Notes: generated by a model from the letters alone, not told the origin. A stretch of 64,000 bases of DNA from Jilunia laotingensis (GCF_014385165.1 NZ_JACRTF010000001.1:4216001-4280000); one strand, 5' to 3'; positions 43,328-52,668 are shown, counted from the first letter of the stretch. Program-made: numbers and translations.

Positions 43328-43555
43328 CCTTATAAATTATACTAATATATAAAATAATCTCCCTCCAAACAAACGATGATAACAAAATTGCCTTATTATT
43401 TTGACTCAATCGGCACATCCATTATTAGGAATATAAAACTTTTATTATCAAAGCCCAAGTTATTAATTGCATATATTTTTTACATAAAACGACCCTTTAT
43501 TTATTGCAAAACAATCTTTATCATCTACCTGTTTTAGTAACATCAAAATATCAAA

Positions 43556-44527
43556 TTATATATACACGCCCATCCTTGTTCTTTTTAAAAAAGAAACAAT
43601 AATGTAAGAAAACAATAAAGTGAAAATTAAACTCACAAAGGGGATTACATACCTATTCAAATCAAGCATCACTGAAGAATAATAAAAGAAGTAAATCAAA
43701 AAGAACTGATGTATCAAATACATCCCATATGAACTTTTATTTAAAATATGCCATGTATTATGAAGTTTCCCTTTAAAAGTAGAACATATATGCCATAAAA
43801 ACATGACTCCTATGAAATTAATAGCATATTTTACCATAAATAGTGATAGACTATTACCTATTTTCATTAAAAATAAAATAATTAATAGGATATACGATAT
43901 TCCATAAATCAATAAGCTTCTTTTACGTTCTAAAATTGAAAAATACTCTTTCTTGTTATAAACAATACTTCCTAAAAGCATAAAAGGGAAATAGAAAAAG
44001 GCATTAGAAATTCCAAAGGGTAATCCGAATCTCATTACTAACAACGAGATTGGAATAATTACCAGCATATTCCAATATGAAATCTTATATCTACAAATAT
44101 AGAACCTATAAATATATAGTAAAACATAAGCCCAAAATATCATAGGAAGAAACCATAAATGCCCAGGTCCACATAATAGGCTTAATATATTCCAATTTTC
44201 TCTCTCATACAACAAAATATATATTATTCCAAAACATAAACCCGGTAATAATATTCTTTCAGCTTTCTTTCTTATAAAATTGATAAAAGAAAGCTCTTTG
44301 CTTTTTAATATATTATGTTCAAACAAATAGCCTGAAATGAATACAAAAGCACATAATTGAAAACTTATAAATATAGGGTTTACATATTGATACTCTTTTA
44401 CATATGGAATAGAAGAGCCACCCCATGCCCCAGAATAAATAGCAAAAGCATGTCCTATGATAATCGAAAGGATACAAATAGGCCTCATTAATATTATCTC
44501 AGGCAACATTTGCTTAGAGTCTACCAT
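43556..44527 (-). CDS. Acyltransferase 3 family membrane protein, locus 2
   Basis: A 323-residue polytopic protein. [22 protein letters not shown] (near residue 15-36) has the R-x10-H arrangement of the family, and [18 protein letters not shown] (near 120) is the usual second motif. C-terminal [20 protein letters not shown] is also typical. It probably O-acetylates the locus 2 capsule. Its start overlaps the 3' end of the dehydrogenase gene by 14 bp. Confidence 0.85.
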   Translation of the reverse strand: MVDSKQMLPEIILMRPICILSIIIGHAFAIYSGAWGGSSIPYVKEYQYVNPIFISFQLCAFVFISGYLFEHNILKSKELSFINFIRKKAERILLPGLCFGIIYILLYERENWNILSLLCGPGHLWFLPMIFWAYVLLYIYRFYICRYKISYWNMLVIIPISLLVMRFGLPFGISNAFFYFPFMLLGSIVYNKKEYFSILERKRSLLIYGISYILLIILFLMKIGNSLSLFMVKYAINFIGVMFLWHICSTFKGKLHNTWHILNKSSYGMYLIHQFFLIYFFYYSSVMLDLNRYVIPFVSLIFTLLFSYIIVSFLKRTRMGVYI

Positions 44528-45782
44528 CTATGATCTTTTTGTTCAAGAAAGCTTTTACATCATATACCACACATTTCTCATTTTTCAAATGAGATACATC
44601 TAAATCAATAAATTCAGAATGAGATACAGCCAATATTATAGCATCATATTTATTTTCAGGAAACTGTTCAGAGACGCAAAAGCCATATTCCCTTTGAACA
44701 GTCAATGAATTCACCCAAGGATCATACACAGTAAGGTTCGTGTTATATTCTAACAATGCATTATATATATCTATCACTTTAGTATTCCGTACATCCGGAC
44801 AATTCTCTTTAAATGTGAAACCAAGTATTAGAATATTTGAATTCAATACTTGAATACCTTTTTTCAGCATCAACTTTACAACTTGGTTTGCCACATATTC
44901 TCCCATTCCATCATTCATTCTACGACCTGCAAGAATAATTTCCGGATTATATCCATAGCTCTGCGCACATTGAGCCAAGTAGTAAGGATCAACACCAATA
45001 CAATGCCCACCAACAAGACCAGGCTTAAAGGGTAAAAAATTCCATTTGGTGCTTGCAGCCTCCAAAACATCCTGTGTATCTATCCCCATGCAATTGAAGA
45101 TCTTAGATAATTCATTGACAAAAGCAATATTGATATCTCGCTGCGAATTTTCAATCACTTTTGCTGCTTCAGCTACTTTGATGGTAGGAGCCAAATGAGT
45201 GCCTGCTGTAATAACGGAAGCATATACATCATTAATAATCTTACCTATTTTAGGGGTAGATCCAGAAGTAACTTTCTTTATTTTTTCAACTGTATGTAAT
45301 TTATCGCCCGGGTTAATTCTTTCCGGTGAATAACCTGCATAAAAGTCTACATTAAACTTTAGTCCGGATACCTTCTCTACTACCGGAATACATTCATCTT
45401 CTGTGACACCCGGATACACTGTTGATTCATAGACTACAATATCACCTTTAGAAAGTACCTTACCAACTGTAGTGCTTGCTCCATACAATGGAGTCAAATC
45501 CGGATTATGATATTTATCAACAGGGGTAGGAACTGCCACTACATAAAAATTACAATCACGAATTTCCTCAATATCTGTAGTACACTTAAATCCATACTCC
45601 TCCAATGCGGATTGTAACAACTCGTCTGAAACTTCAAGTGTAGTATCGTGTCCAGACATCAATGTATCAACACGTGCCTGACTCATATCAAAACCAATTG
45701 TTTCGTATTTTGTAGAAAATAGACGGGCCAAAGGAAGCCCAACGTAACCGAGACCGATTACGGCAATTTTTATAGTATCCAT
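44514..45782 (-). CDS. UDP-N-acetylhexosamine 6-dehydrogenase (TviB-like), locus 2
   Basis: A 422-residue nucleotide-sugar dehydrogenase: [22 protein letters not shown] (7-28), [29 protein letters not shown] and [13 protein letters not shown] with the catalytic cysteine near residue 260. It is clearly a paralogue of the locus 1 gene at 26192-27481; long blocks of the two proteins are identical. With the TviC-like epimerase two genes upstream it can make UDP-GlcNAcA and then UDP-GalNAcA, as in Vi antigen synthesis. 12 bp after the ATP-grasp gene. Confidence 0.88.
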   Translation of the reverse strand: MDTIKIAVIGLGYVGLPLARLFSTKYETIGFDMSQARVDTLMSGHDTTLEVSDELLQSALEEYGFKCTTDIEEIRDCNFYVVAVPTPVDKYHNPDLTPLYGASTTVGKVLSKGDIVVYESTVYPGVTEDECIPVVEKVSGLKFNVDFYAGYSPERINPGDKLHTVEKIKKVTSGSTPKIGKIINDVYASVITAGTHLAPTIKVAEAAKVIENSQRDINIAFVNELSKIFNCMGIDTQDVLEAASTKWNFLPFKPGLVGGHCIGVDPYYLAQCAQSYGYNPEIILAGRRMNDGMGEYVANQVVKLMLKKGIQVLNSNILILGFTFKENCPDVRNTKVIDIYNALLEYNTNLTVYDPWVNSLTVQREYGFCVSEQFPENKYDAIILAVSHSEFIDLDVSHLKNEKCVVYDVKAFLNKKIIDGRL

Positions 45783-45794
45783 ATTTTGCGTAAT

Positions 45795-46802
45795 TTATTT
45801 CTTCAAAAATGATTCAATAATTATTTCAGATAGGTTTATATGTGATTTTATAAAATTCAAATCCGGAGTCCAGTAGCCTTCACATTCCGTGTAATCAGGA
45901 TCAGTACCATAACTGACTTCAACTATTAACGGTTCCGAATTTACATCATGAATAAAATCAAAAACACCTATTTGTAATTTCAGTTTTTGGGAAACTTCAT
46001 AAGCCATTTTCACACATCTAATGTCTACAGCGCTAACATCAGGCAAAAGTATATGAGACCCTGAAGCACGAAAATCACCCTTTCTAACCCCACGCCTCTC
46101 TCCAATAATCTTATCACCGACAACTACTATTCTTGTGTCAGTATTGTTGTTTGGAATAAAATCCTGAAAGTAGATATATCCTTTCTCTGGAGCATGCATC
46201 CGTGCATATTTAGGCTTTATAAATAAACGGGCAATACCTTTTATAACATCAATAGCAGAACCTTTTCCAGCCAAAAACTGTGATATACGTTCATTCAAAT
46301 AACCTATTGAATTGAATTGAGAAAAACCTTTATGGAAGGATCTATTTATGAGATTTCTTGCAGATCGAGAATTTTTTACCAGCTTGACATTTGACGCACC
46401 AGCTCCGCCTCTCAATTTGAAAACTTTTGGGAAAGATGTATTTTTTATCCACTGAAGGGCTTCTTCTGAATTGTAGAAAACATAAGTTGGAACAAAAGGA
46501 ACTGAAATGGCTTCAAACATATATTTTTGTCCTAACTTATCATCGAAATGCCAGTTAGTATTAAAATCAGGAAATACTTTTTTCCCAGCCATTTGCAAAG
46601 AGAATAATAGTTGTTTAGCAAACAGAGCATCTCTATAATCGATATGATAATAATGCCACATGAAAACATCACAATCCGAAATTTGTCGGATAATATCCGA
46701 ATCATATGCATTAACTATTTTATATGGAATTGAATGTGTTTTGCAGTAATCGATCCATCCTTCTGAAAAAGACTTTGCTCTATGGTGAATAGCTATTTTC
46801 AT
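45795..46802 (-). CDS. RimK-like ATP-grasp protein, locus 2
   Basis: A 335-residue protein. VFKLRGGAGASNVKLVKN (about 128-145) is the ATP-grasp nucleotide loop, YIYFQDFIPNNNTDTRIVVVGDKIIG follows, and PLIVEVSYGTDPDYTE forms the metal site near the C terminus, where the usual glutamate/asparagine pair is partly altered. Such enzymes join a carboxylate to an amine. In this locus it could couple an amino acid to the hexosaminuronic acid made by its neighbours; that is inference. Overlaps the epimerase gene by 4 bp. Confidence 0.7.
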   Translation of the reverse strand: MKIAIHHRAKSFSEGWIDYCKTHSIPYKIVNAYDSDIIRQISDCDVFMWHYYHIDYRDALFAKQLLFSLQMAGKKVFPDFNTNWHFDDKLGQKYMFEAISVPFVPTYVFYNSEEALQWIKNTSFPKVFKLRGGAGASNVKLVKNSRSARNLINRSFHKGFSQFNSIGYLNERISQFLAGKGSAIDVIKGIARLFIKPKYARMHAPEKGYIYFQDFIPNNNTDTRIVVVGDKIIGERRGVRKGDFRASGSHILLPDVSAVDIRCVKMAYEVSQKLKLQIGVFDFIHDVNSEPLIVEVSYGTDPDYTECEGYWTPDLNFIKSHINLSEIIIESFLKK

Positions 46803-47779
46803 TCTTCTGTTCTATTTTCCCAATACCACTTAACCGCCTCTTTCAATCCATCTTTCATACTAAATTTCGGACTATAACCCAATAATTTCTTCGCTTTATC
46901 AATGCATGCCAATGAATGAGGTATATCTCCCAAACGATTGGGACCGTGTACAATCTCGACTTTCGCTATTTCCGGATCATAATCGCTAAGAAATTCTTTC
47001 AAATACTCTACAAGTTCGTTCAAAGTAGTACGTTCACCAAAAGCCGTATTGTAAACCTGATTGACTGCGTCAGGATTGGTTGTTTGCATGGCCAACATGT
47101 TCATCTGGATTACATTATCAATATAGGTAAAATCACGGCTGTATTCACCGTCACCATTGATCGTAGGGTTTTCATGAGAGACAAGTTGCTTTACAAACAA
47201 AGGGATAACGGCCGCATAAGCTCCCTGCGGACTCTGTCGTCTGCCAAATACATTAAAATACCGCAATCCTATAGTTTCAATACCATAAGTTCTGGAAAAC
47301 ACATCAGCATAAAGCTCGTTTACATACTTAGTAATGGCATAAGGAGAGAGAGGCTTCCCTATCACATCCTCTATTTTAGGTAATGATTTACTATCCCCAT
47401 AGGTAGAAGAACTGGCTGCGTAAATAAAGCGTTTAACCTCAGCATCACGGGCCACTGTAAGCATATTGAGAAATCCAGAAATGTTTACATCATTGGTGAT
47501 TATCGGATCTTTTATTGATCGAGGAACTGAACCTAATGCCGCTTCATGAAAAACATAGTCTACACCTTCAACAGCTTTTCTACAATCTGACAAGTTTCTA
47601 ATATCACCAACAATCAATTTAAATTGTCTAGAATATTGATTTAATAATGGCAATAAATTTTCAATTTTTCCAGTAGAAAAATTATCTAAACAAACAACAT
47701 CATATGATTGGGACAACAAATATTCACAAAGATTGGAGCCAATAAAACCGGCTCCACCAGTAACTAATACCTTTAACAT
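46799..47779 (-). CDS. UDP-GlcNAc(A) 4-epimerase (TviC/WbpP-like)
   Basis: A 326-residue extended SDR: VTGGAGFIGSNLCEYLL (6-22), HEAALGSVPRSIKDP (a hallmark of the WbpP/TviC group), YAASSSTYGDS and the YxxxK in YAITK (near 148). It should interconvert UDP-GlcNAc/UDP-GalNAc or the uronic acids. It is the first biosynthetic gene of locus 2 and works with the TviB-like dehydrogenase. Confidence 0.85.
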   Translation of the reverse strand: MLKVLVTGGAGFIGSNLCEYLLSQSYDVVCLDNFSTGKIENLLPLLNQYSRQFKLIVGDIRNLSDCRKAVEGVDYVFHEAALGSVPRSIKDPIITNDVNISGFLNMLTVARDAEVKRFIYAASSSTYGDSKSLPKIEDVIGKPLSPYAITKYVNELYADVFSRTYGIETIGLRYFNVFGRRQSPQGAYAAVIPLFVKQLVSHENPTINGDGEYSRDFTYIDNVIQMNMLAMQTTNPDAVNQVYNTAFGERTTLNELVEYLKEFLSDYDPEIAKVEIVHGPNRLGDIPHSLACIDKAKKLLGYSPKFSMKDGLKEAVKWYWENRTEE

Positions 47780-47840
47780 AATATTTATCTTATTTTTTTA
47801 CTTCAGTAGTAGGCATCAATTTTAGACATATATCATCTAA

Positions 47841-47875
47841 ATCGCCTATTATTAGCAGGTCATGATCGCCTATTA
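47841..47875. repeat. Short direct repeat in the gap after upxZ
   Basis: ATCGCCTATTA occurs at 47841-47851 and again at 47865-47875, 24 bp apart, in a 116-bp gap between upxZ and the first biosynthetic gene. Function unknown. Confidence 0.4.
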
Positions 47876-47895
47876 AACCATTAATTTACAGTCCA

Positions 47896-48375
47896 TTACA
47901 CTTCACTCCACGGATACGGATTCTCCTCCATCCCCTTCAGCAGCTCCACTATTTCCGCCTCATCGGGGGTAAGGTCTCTACCACTCCAACCATGGATGAT
48001 CTCACGGGCTTCACGGGCCAAATCCTCGTCGAACACCTCACCATAACAGTAGGTCAGCAACTGTACTTTTAGCAATGAGCCGGGTAGCTTGTCGAATACC
48101 TCCCAGCAACGATCCAATACATGCTGAATACGCTCCTGCTTGTCACCGTCGTTGTAAAGAGTTGCATTATAACCCATCAGAAGAGCCAGACACAACGAAG
48201 CTTCTTCCTCGGAAGTGGAGCCACGCTGAGCGTACAAAGCATTGGCCTGATGAAAAACGTCACGGTTCAAACGGGTGAAATGGTCGCTATAGATGGGACT
48301 CTCGTCCATACCTAAATAAAGGAGTTCATGCGCGGAAGCGTACAAAGCGGAAATGTTTGATTCTAAGGGGTTCAT
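47896..48375 (-). CDS. upxZ: UpxZ, trans-locus inhibitor of capsule transcription (locus 2)
   Basis: A 159-residue UpxZ family protein: ISALYASAHELLYLGMDESPIYSDHF at the N terminus, then LCLALLMGYNATLYNDGDKQERI, both nearly the same as in the locus 1 copy. The two copies differ in the second half, where specificity for foreign UpxY proteins may lie. It is 7 bp after upxY. GC content is higher than in the biosynthetic genes that follow, showing that the regulatory pair has a different history from the capsule genes. Confidence 0.9.
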   Translation of the reverse strand: MNPLESNISALYASAHELLYLGMDESPIYSDHFTRLNRDVFHQANALYAQRGSTSEEEASLCLALLMGYNATLYNDGDKQERIQHVLDRCWEVFDKLPGSLLKVQLLTYCYGEVFDEDLAREAREIIHGWSGRDLTPDEAEIVELLKGMEENPYPWSEV

Positions 48376-48382
48376 ACTTATG

Positions 48383-48925
48383 TTATTTTTCTATTATCGG
48401 TTCTACAAAAGAGGGATGGACAAACGTGGTGGCAACGGCCATGACGCCTTCAATGGAGACTACCACACGACGGTCGTTACGAACACGGACAAACTCGCCT
48501 TCGACCCCTGCAAAGATGCCACCGGTGATGCGGACACGAGTACCTTTGCGAATCGACAGCTCGGAAGGCTCAAAGTAGAGTACGGCCTGATCGTAATTAC
48601 CGGAAACGGCCATGAAACTGCGCATCTGAGAGTCGGGGACGACAATCGGGCTATGGCATTCGCGGTCCATGATATAGCGGATAGGAAGTAGAATGCCGCG
48701 CGTCTCCTTGATGGCATCAATCCGGCTACGGGAAGTACGGACAAAGACCAGGTTGTGAATGGCAGGGACCAACTTTCGTACGCGCCGGCCGGCCTTCACG
48801 GTGTACTCGTAGCGCATTGGAATAAAATTCTCTATATTCTCGGAATTGAGATATTCCTGCAAGGCAAGCTCGCGACCATAGGTTATACGCAAGGCATACC
48901 AATGGATGTCAGTTAATTCGTTCAC
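48383..48925 (-). CDS. upxY: UpxY, NusG-like capsule antiterminator (locus 2)
   Basis: A 180-residue NusG paralogue with an NGN domain (WYALRITYGRELALQEYL; NFIPMRYEY; IHNLVFVRTSR) and a KOW motif (RKGTRVRITGGIFAGVEGEF, about 127-146). It resembles the locus 1 copy throughout, with most changes in the helix after NFIPM and near IKETRGILLP. It should allow RNA polymerase to read the whole locus 2 operon. Its promoter is reversed in this sequence. Confidence 0.92.
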   Translation of the reverse strand: MNELTDIHWYALRITYGRELALQEYLNSENIENFIPMRYEYTVKAGRRVRKLVPAIHNLVFVRTSRSRIDAIKETRGILLPIRYIMDRECHSPIVVPDSQMRSFMAVSGNYDQAVLYFEPSELSIRKGTRVRITGGIFAGVEGEFVRVRNDRRVVVSIEGVMAVATTFVHPSFVEPIIEK

Positions 48926-49120
48926 GTCAGGATGTTCTTTGGGGACACCGGAGTAGCGAAATACCTCCCGGTTAAGTTATGTAATGCGGATTGTGTTATG
49001 TGACTCCGTGCATCCATCTTATCTCATGTGCCTCCACTATCTCAGAAGGAGGAGCAAGAAATAGTTATTTTAGCGCAAACCAAAGTAATTTGCTATAAAC
49101 GAAGAGGTTAGAAGCTAAAA
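48926..49120 (-). promoter_or_regulatory. Conserved 5' leader of capsule operon 2
   Basis: Shares with the locus 1 leader the blocks GGGGACACCGGAGTA (48941-48955), GAAATACCTCCCGGTTAAG and TTATGTAATGCG (48958-48988), the CCTCC...GGAGG element (49031-49052) and AAATAGTTATTTT (49060-49072). The sequence between the blocks has diverged, so the blocks are under selection. Probable UpxY site. Confidence 0.7.
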
Positions 49121-49351
49121 GCGTTTCAATAGACGTTCGTTTAATGGCACGCTTTTTTTCTAACATTTCCGAAGGAGTTTTCATCAGAATAATGTGTTAA
49201 GATCATAAATTAGAACATTAATATAATATGCTGTTTTACTGATATATACATATTTAGATTCTCACCAACAACAAAAAAAATATCAAAATATTTTGTTGAA
49301 TCGAATATACCCTTTACCTTTGTGCCATTAAACGAACGTCTATTGAAACAC
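49121..49351. promoter_or_regulatory. Invertible promoter segment of capsule locus 2 (OFF orientation)
   Basis: Perfect 28-bp inverted repeats, left 49123-49150 (GTTTCAATAGACGTTCG...) and right 49322-49349, flank a 171-bp segment, the same spacing as at locus 1. The repeats differ from those of locus 1 at only a few positions. The promoter inside reads rightward, away from upxY. Confidence 0.9.
49292..49322 (+). promoter_or_regulatory. Promoter inside invertible segment 2, now pointing right
   Basis: TTTG (49292-49295), 19 bp, TACCTTTG (49315-49322), again touching the right inverted repeat. The last 40 bp of the segment closely match the same part of segment 1. Confidence 0.8.
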
Positions 49352-49402
49352 TTTCCCCTTCCGTTTTTTCAAATCACCGTCAGAAACTTACTATATGATT
49401 AT

Positions 49403-49457
49403 GTGTTTGTGTAGTAATAGGAGGTGGTACCCCCTCCTCCTATTACTACACAAACAC
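49403..49457. terminator. Long perfect hairpin facing the reversed promoter of locus 2
   Basis: Arms 49403-49424 and 49436-49457 are perfect over 22 bp around an 11-nt loop. There is no T run after it, so it is not a standard intrinsic terminator, but its place matches the locus 1 hairpin and it would lie in the transcript made in the OFF state. Confidence 0.6.
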
Positions 49458-49613
49458 AATACTCTTAGAAGGTTTATATACACGTATAAGAAACTCGACT
49501 TAAAAAGCTCGTTTAGAAAAACAATTAGTATCTTTACAAAGATTTTAATTTAAAAACAATGAAAAGCATCGTAAAAAAGTGCTAATTGCACGTTTACATT
49601 CGAATGTGAAGAG

Positions 49614-49907
49614 TTGGGTATCAAAATCCAAGACAGTAAATTATCTCTAAAACTGCAAAAAGTAATTGATGCAGTGAAAAATCCACTTCAAAGATGTATC
49701 ATAACAGGCTCACACAAAGAGTTTCTTGAAATGATCGTCCTATTATGGGAGCAAGGCGGATTAACCTTACCGGGAAAGAACAATTTCAACAAACTGGCAG
49801 ATTACATCTACAAATTCTATGATGTCAGGGATGAGAACAATCCTGAGAGGAGCATTACCTTAGAGAGCATAAGGTCAGAGACTTACCTTTACCACGGGGA
49901 GGAATAA
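49614..49907 (+). CDS. Unknown conserved-looking small protein, probably frameshifted near its start
   Basis: 97 residues are open from a TTG at 49614. The frame is open further upstream to 49576 without a start codon. An ATG at 49559, placed after a TATCTTTA box (49529-49536), opens MKSIVKKC and stops at 49585. Removing one A from the A6 run (49573-49578) would join ATG 49559 to this frame and give MKSIVKSANCTFTFECEELG and on, about 115 residues. The protein has LWEQGGLTLPGKNNF and KLADYIYKFYDVRDENNPERS and is probably soluble. I do not know its function. A hairpin terminator follows the stop. Treat as broken or mis-called unless the run length is confirmed. Confidence 0.6.
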   Translation: MGIKIQDSKLSLKLQKVIDAVKNPLQRCIITGSHKEFLEMIVLLWEQGGLTLPGKNNFNKLADYIYKFYDVRDENNPERSITLESIRSETYLYHGEE

Positions 49908-49921
49908 TCCACACTGAATTT

Positions 49922-49952
49922 ATCGTGGTTTTCGGGTGCCGAAAACCACGAT
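49922..49952 (+). terminator. Hairpin after the 97-aa ORF
   Basis: ATCGTGGTTTTCGG (49922-49935) and CCGAAAACCACGAT (49939-49952) form a perfect 14-bp stem with a GTG loop, followed by TTTAT. Confidence 0.75.
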
Positions 49953-49982
49953 TTATACTTCAGAAACAACGTTCTAACTTTG
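49952..49982 (+). promoter_or_regulatory. Promoter of the virE-like gene
   Basis: TAACTTTG (49975-49982) fits the -7 box; TTTA (49952-49955), 19 bp before it, is a near match to TTTG. The ATG is 37 bp downstream. Confidence 0.5.
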
Positions 49983-50019
49983 CCGGCATCAAACTATAAC
50001 TTTAAAATCGAGCCGAAGT

Positions 50020-52245
50020 ATGAACACAACCGGAAAAGAAATCTTTATCTCCACCTTTTGCGGATTTAGCAAAAACGCAGGAGACTGTCTTCTCTCTGAA
50101 AAATTACAGGAAATATCTTCCCTGGTAAATGAAAAAATTATAGAGAAAATCAGGGCATTGACACGTTATGGAAAGAAGGAAGAGGCCGCCCGCGTAAAAA
50201 GACAGTTGACGGGTAGCACGCTCTCCGCCACTTACAAAGAACGAAGGGTACCCGAAATGATTGACATCTACAATGACTTGCAGATGATGGATCTGGACGG
50301 AGTACCGGAAAACAGTATGGAACGGTGCAAAAAACTCATCATGAAAAGCCCCCATACCCTGTTTTGCTTTACCAGTCCATCAGGAAACGGACTGAAAATA
50401 GGAGTTTACATGCAGGATACCCTTTCGTGCCGACTGCGTGAGGAGTTATTACAACGCAAAGAAATCGGCTACGAAGAACTGGAGCAATACCACAAACAGA
50501 TGTTCGGCTATGCCAAAGACTATTACGAGGAACTGTGCGGTGTAGAAGTGGATGCCAGCGGAAGTGACATCGGCAGGCTGTTCTTCACCTCTTACGATCC
50601 TGAGATATACATCTGCGAGAAGGCTTTGAAACGGGTGGTGATACCGGATATTACCATTCTTCCGCCCAAACCGGTGGAGAAGAAAAAATCGTCCAGGCAG
50701 TGGTTGAAAGAAGAGATGCCAGGAGATGCATCGGTAGATTGCACGCAAATCGGACAGGGAATACAGATGGAATTCCAAAGCTGCGTGCGCAGTTTGCAAA
50801 GGCAGAAGACGTATGAACCGGGAAACAGGGATAACTTCATCTATGCACTGGGAAACAAATGTTACCGGAAAGACCTGCCCGTTGCAGCCGTAGCGGCATT
50901 GGCTGCCAAACAGTTCGGTGCGCCCGACCTGGACATCTCACGGATCATAAACAACGCATACAACTACACGTCGCGCACGGACAAGCAGGAAGAGGAAAAG
51001 AAGAAGCCGCTTGCCGTCAAAATCATAGAATACCTGACGGAGCATTACCAAATCCGCAGAAACACCGTACTCGGACAGTTGGAATTCAAGGAAATAGTGA
51101 AAAAGACAAAGAAAACGAAGGCTCAGGCAGTCCCGTTCGTCATCATGAGGAAAGAGGATTACAACTCCATCTTCTACGACTTGCTGATGAACGGGATGTC
51201 GTGCCAGCTCAACACGGTGAAGAGCTTGGTCAACTCGCGATATGCCAAGAACTACAACCCTTATGAGGAATATTTCTATGGGCTGAGGAAATATGACGGA
51301 CAGACGGATTACATCGCCCGTTTGGCTGCCACGGTAAAAACGACCAATCAACCTTTTTGGGAGGATTGCCTGAAAAGATGGTTGGTGGGGTTGGTAGCCT
51401 GTGCCCTAGAAGACACTAAGGTGAACCAACTGGCCATCATCATGAGAGGGGAACAGGGGAAAGGGAAAAGTACCTGGATCCACCATTTGCTACCGCCTCA
51501 ACTGGGCAGATACTACCGCAACGGCATGTTGAATCCGGACAATAAGGATCATATGCTCTTCCTCAGCCAATGCCTGATTATCAATTTAGAGGAGTTTGAA
51601 GGGATGAGGAACGACAACATTGCGGCACTGAAACGGCTTATCACTCAGGAGTCTGTGACCGAACGGAAACCTTTTGATACGGATGCCGACCTGTACATAC
51701 GCCGTTGTTCGTTCATAGCAAGCACCAACGAACCGAGATTTCTCAAGGATGCAGGAGGTGAATTCAGGCGTTTTCCTACCGTCACCGTTCTGGAGATGGA
51801 TTACCAAACTCCGGTGGACTATGCGGGCATTTATTCGCAAGCGTTGCAGTTGTGGAGAGAGGGGTTCCATTACTGGTATGAAAAGGAAGAGATCAACCGG
51901 CTGAACGAACTAAACCGGGAATACAGCCTGGCAAGCATCGAGGAGGAATTGCTATATGTGTATTTCAGGAAACCGGAGCCGAAGGATCTGGAGATAAAAT
52001 GGATGCCGGTATCGGCTATACTGACGTTGATCAGCATGAACGGCAGGGTGCAGATGAACGACCGAAACCAGAGAAATCTGGTACAGGTACTTGAGAGGGA
52101 TGGTTTCCGGAAAAGGTCGAGTGCGAACCGGATTTATGAGTACGAGGTGGTTCAGTATAAATTTGAAGAGATGGAACGGAATTGTAAGATGAGAAAGGAA
52201 AAAGAGGGGGAAATCAACAATCAACAATCAACAATTAATAATTAA
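50020..52245 (+). CDS. BT4734-like / VirE-domain protein (primase-helicase-like, DUF3874)
   Basis: A 741-residue protein. The first 220 residues match the BT4734/BF3469 N-terminal domain, a likely primase-type fold (FCFTSPSGNGLKIGVY; DASGSDIGRLFFTSYDPEI). A middle linker follows, then the VirE/VapE P-loop ATPase: IMRGEQGKGKSTW (about 475-487, Walker A), LIINLEEFEG (near 518, Walker B) and ASTNEPRFLKDAGGEFRRFP (sensor region). The last 130 residues are a DUF3874-like region. Such proteins are common in Bacteroides mobile DNA and beside CPS loci; replication or transfer functions are suspected, none is proven. A decayed copy of its 3' end is found next to locus 1. Confidence 0.8.
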   Translation: MNTTGKEIFISTFCGFSKNAGDCLLSEKLQEISSLVNEKIIEKIRALTRYGKKEEAARVKRQLTGSTLSATYKERRVPEMIDIYNDLQMMDLDGVPENSMERCKKLIMKSPHTLFCFTSPSGNGLKIGVYMQDTLSCRLREELLQRKEIGYEELEQYHKQMFGYAKDYYEELCGVEVDASGSDIGRLFFTSYDPEIYICEKALKRVVIPDITILPPKPVEKKKSSRQWLKEEMPGDASVDCTQIGQGIQMEFQSCVRSLQRQKTYEPGNRDNFIYALGNKCYRKDLPVAAVAALAAKQFGAPDLDISRIINNAYNYTSRTDKQEEEKKKPLAVKIIEYLTEHYQIRRNTVLGQLEFKEIVKKTKKTKAQAVPFVIMRKEDYNSIFYDLLMNGMSCQLNTVKSLVNSRYAKNYNPYEEYFYGLRKYDGQTDYIARLAATVKTTNQPFWEDCLKRWLVGLVACALEDTKVNQLAIIMRGEQGKGKSTWIHHLLPPQLGRYYRNGMLNPDNKDHMLFLSQCLIINLEEFEGMRNDNIAALKRLITQESVTERKPFDTDADLYIRRCSFIASTNEPRFLKDAGGEFRRFPTVTVLEMDYQTPVDYAGIYSQALQLWREGFHYWYEKEEINRLNELNREYSLASIEEELLYVYFRKPEPKDLEIKWMPVSAILTLISMNGRVQMNDRNQRNLVQVLERDGFRKRSSANRIYEYEVVQYKFEEMERNCKMRKEKEGEINNQQSTINN

Positions 52246-52266
52246 TAATTAACAATTAATAATTAA
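52213..52266. repeat. Tandem AT-rich repeat after the virE-like gene
   Basis: Units such as AATCAACA and AATTAATAATTAAC repeat across the 3' end of the gene and beyond it. The last codons (NNQQSTINN) are made of this repeat, so the true C terminus may have been extended by repeat growth. Confidence 0.7.
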
Positions 52267-52351
52267 AAAGAGAGATGGGAGAAGGGGGGATGTTTTACTC
52301 TAAATAAAAAGGTGATTATGGGATAGGTATTTATACAATAAAAGGATATGA

Positions 52352-52400
52352 ATATATGAAATGCCTCGTTAGGTCTATTCCTACGAGGCATTTCATATAT
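52352..52400. terminator. Bidirectional hairpin between virE-like and DUF4248 genes
   Basis: ATATATGAAATGCCTCGT (52352-52369) and its exact complement (52383-52400) form an 18-bp stem with a 13-nt loop between convergent genes. Confidence 0.75.
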
Positions 52401-52431
52401 TGGCATTTTCTTTACAGAAGACATATACACT

Positions 52432-52668
52432 TTAGGGAATATCCAGATACTGAATGATCAGGCGAACTTGCCGCCTACTGTAAGAATGGTCGTTCTTCCC
52501 CTCTCCTGCCTGGTACATCCGGGCATACAACTCTTTGTTACTGCGAATCCAGTAACGAAATTTTCTCATTGCATAGACCAGTGGTAAATTCGGTAGGTAC
52601 ATGTGAGCTAAATCGGCTTTAAAATAAGACTTGACTACAAATGCTTCTTCTTCATCTTCTTCTTTCAT
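52432..52668 (-). CDS. DUF4248 family protein
   Basis: A 78-residue acidic-start protein: MKEEDEEEAFVVKSYFKADLA then LPLVYAMRKFRYWIRSNKEL and a basic C-terminal SYSRRQVRLII. Small DUF4248 proteins are found again and again with HU-like and virE-like genes in Bacteroides. The middle helix-turn region and the ending could bind DNA, but the role is unknown. It has its own promoter and is read opposite to its neighbours. Confidence 0.75.
   Translation of the reverse strand: MKEEDEEEAFVVKSYFKADLAHMYLPNLPLVYAMRKFRYWIRSNKELYARMYQAGEGKNDHSYSRRQVRLIIQYLDIP

Noticed and set aside
47841..47875. Two-copy ATCGCCTATTA repeat as a CRISPR or an attachment site
   Set aside because: Only two short copies, no array, no integrase, no second site at a distance seen.
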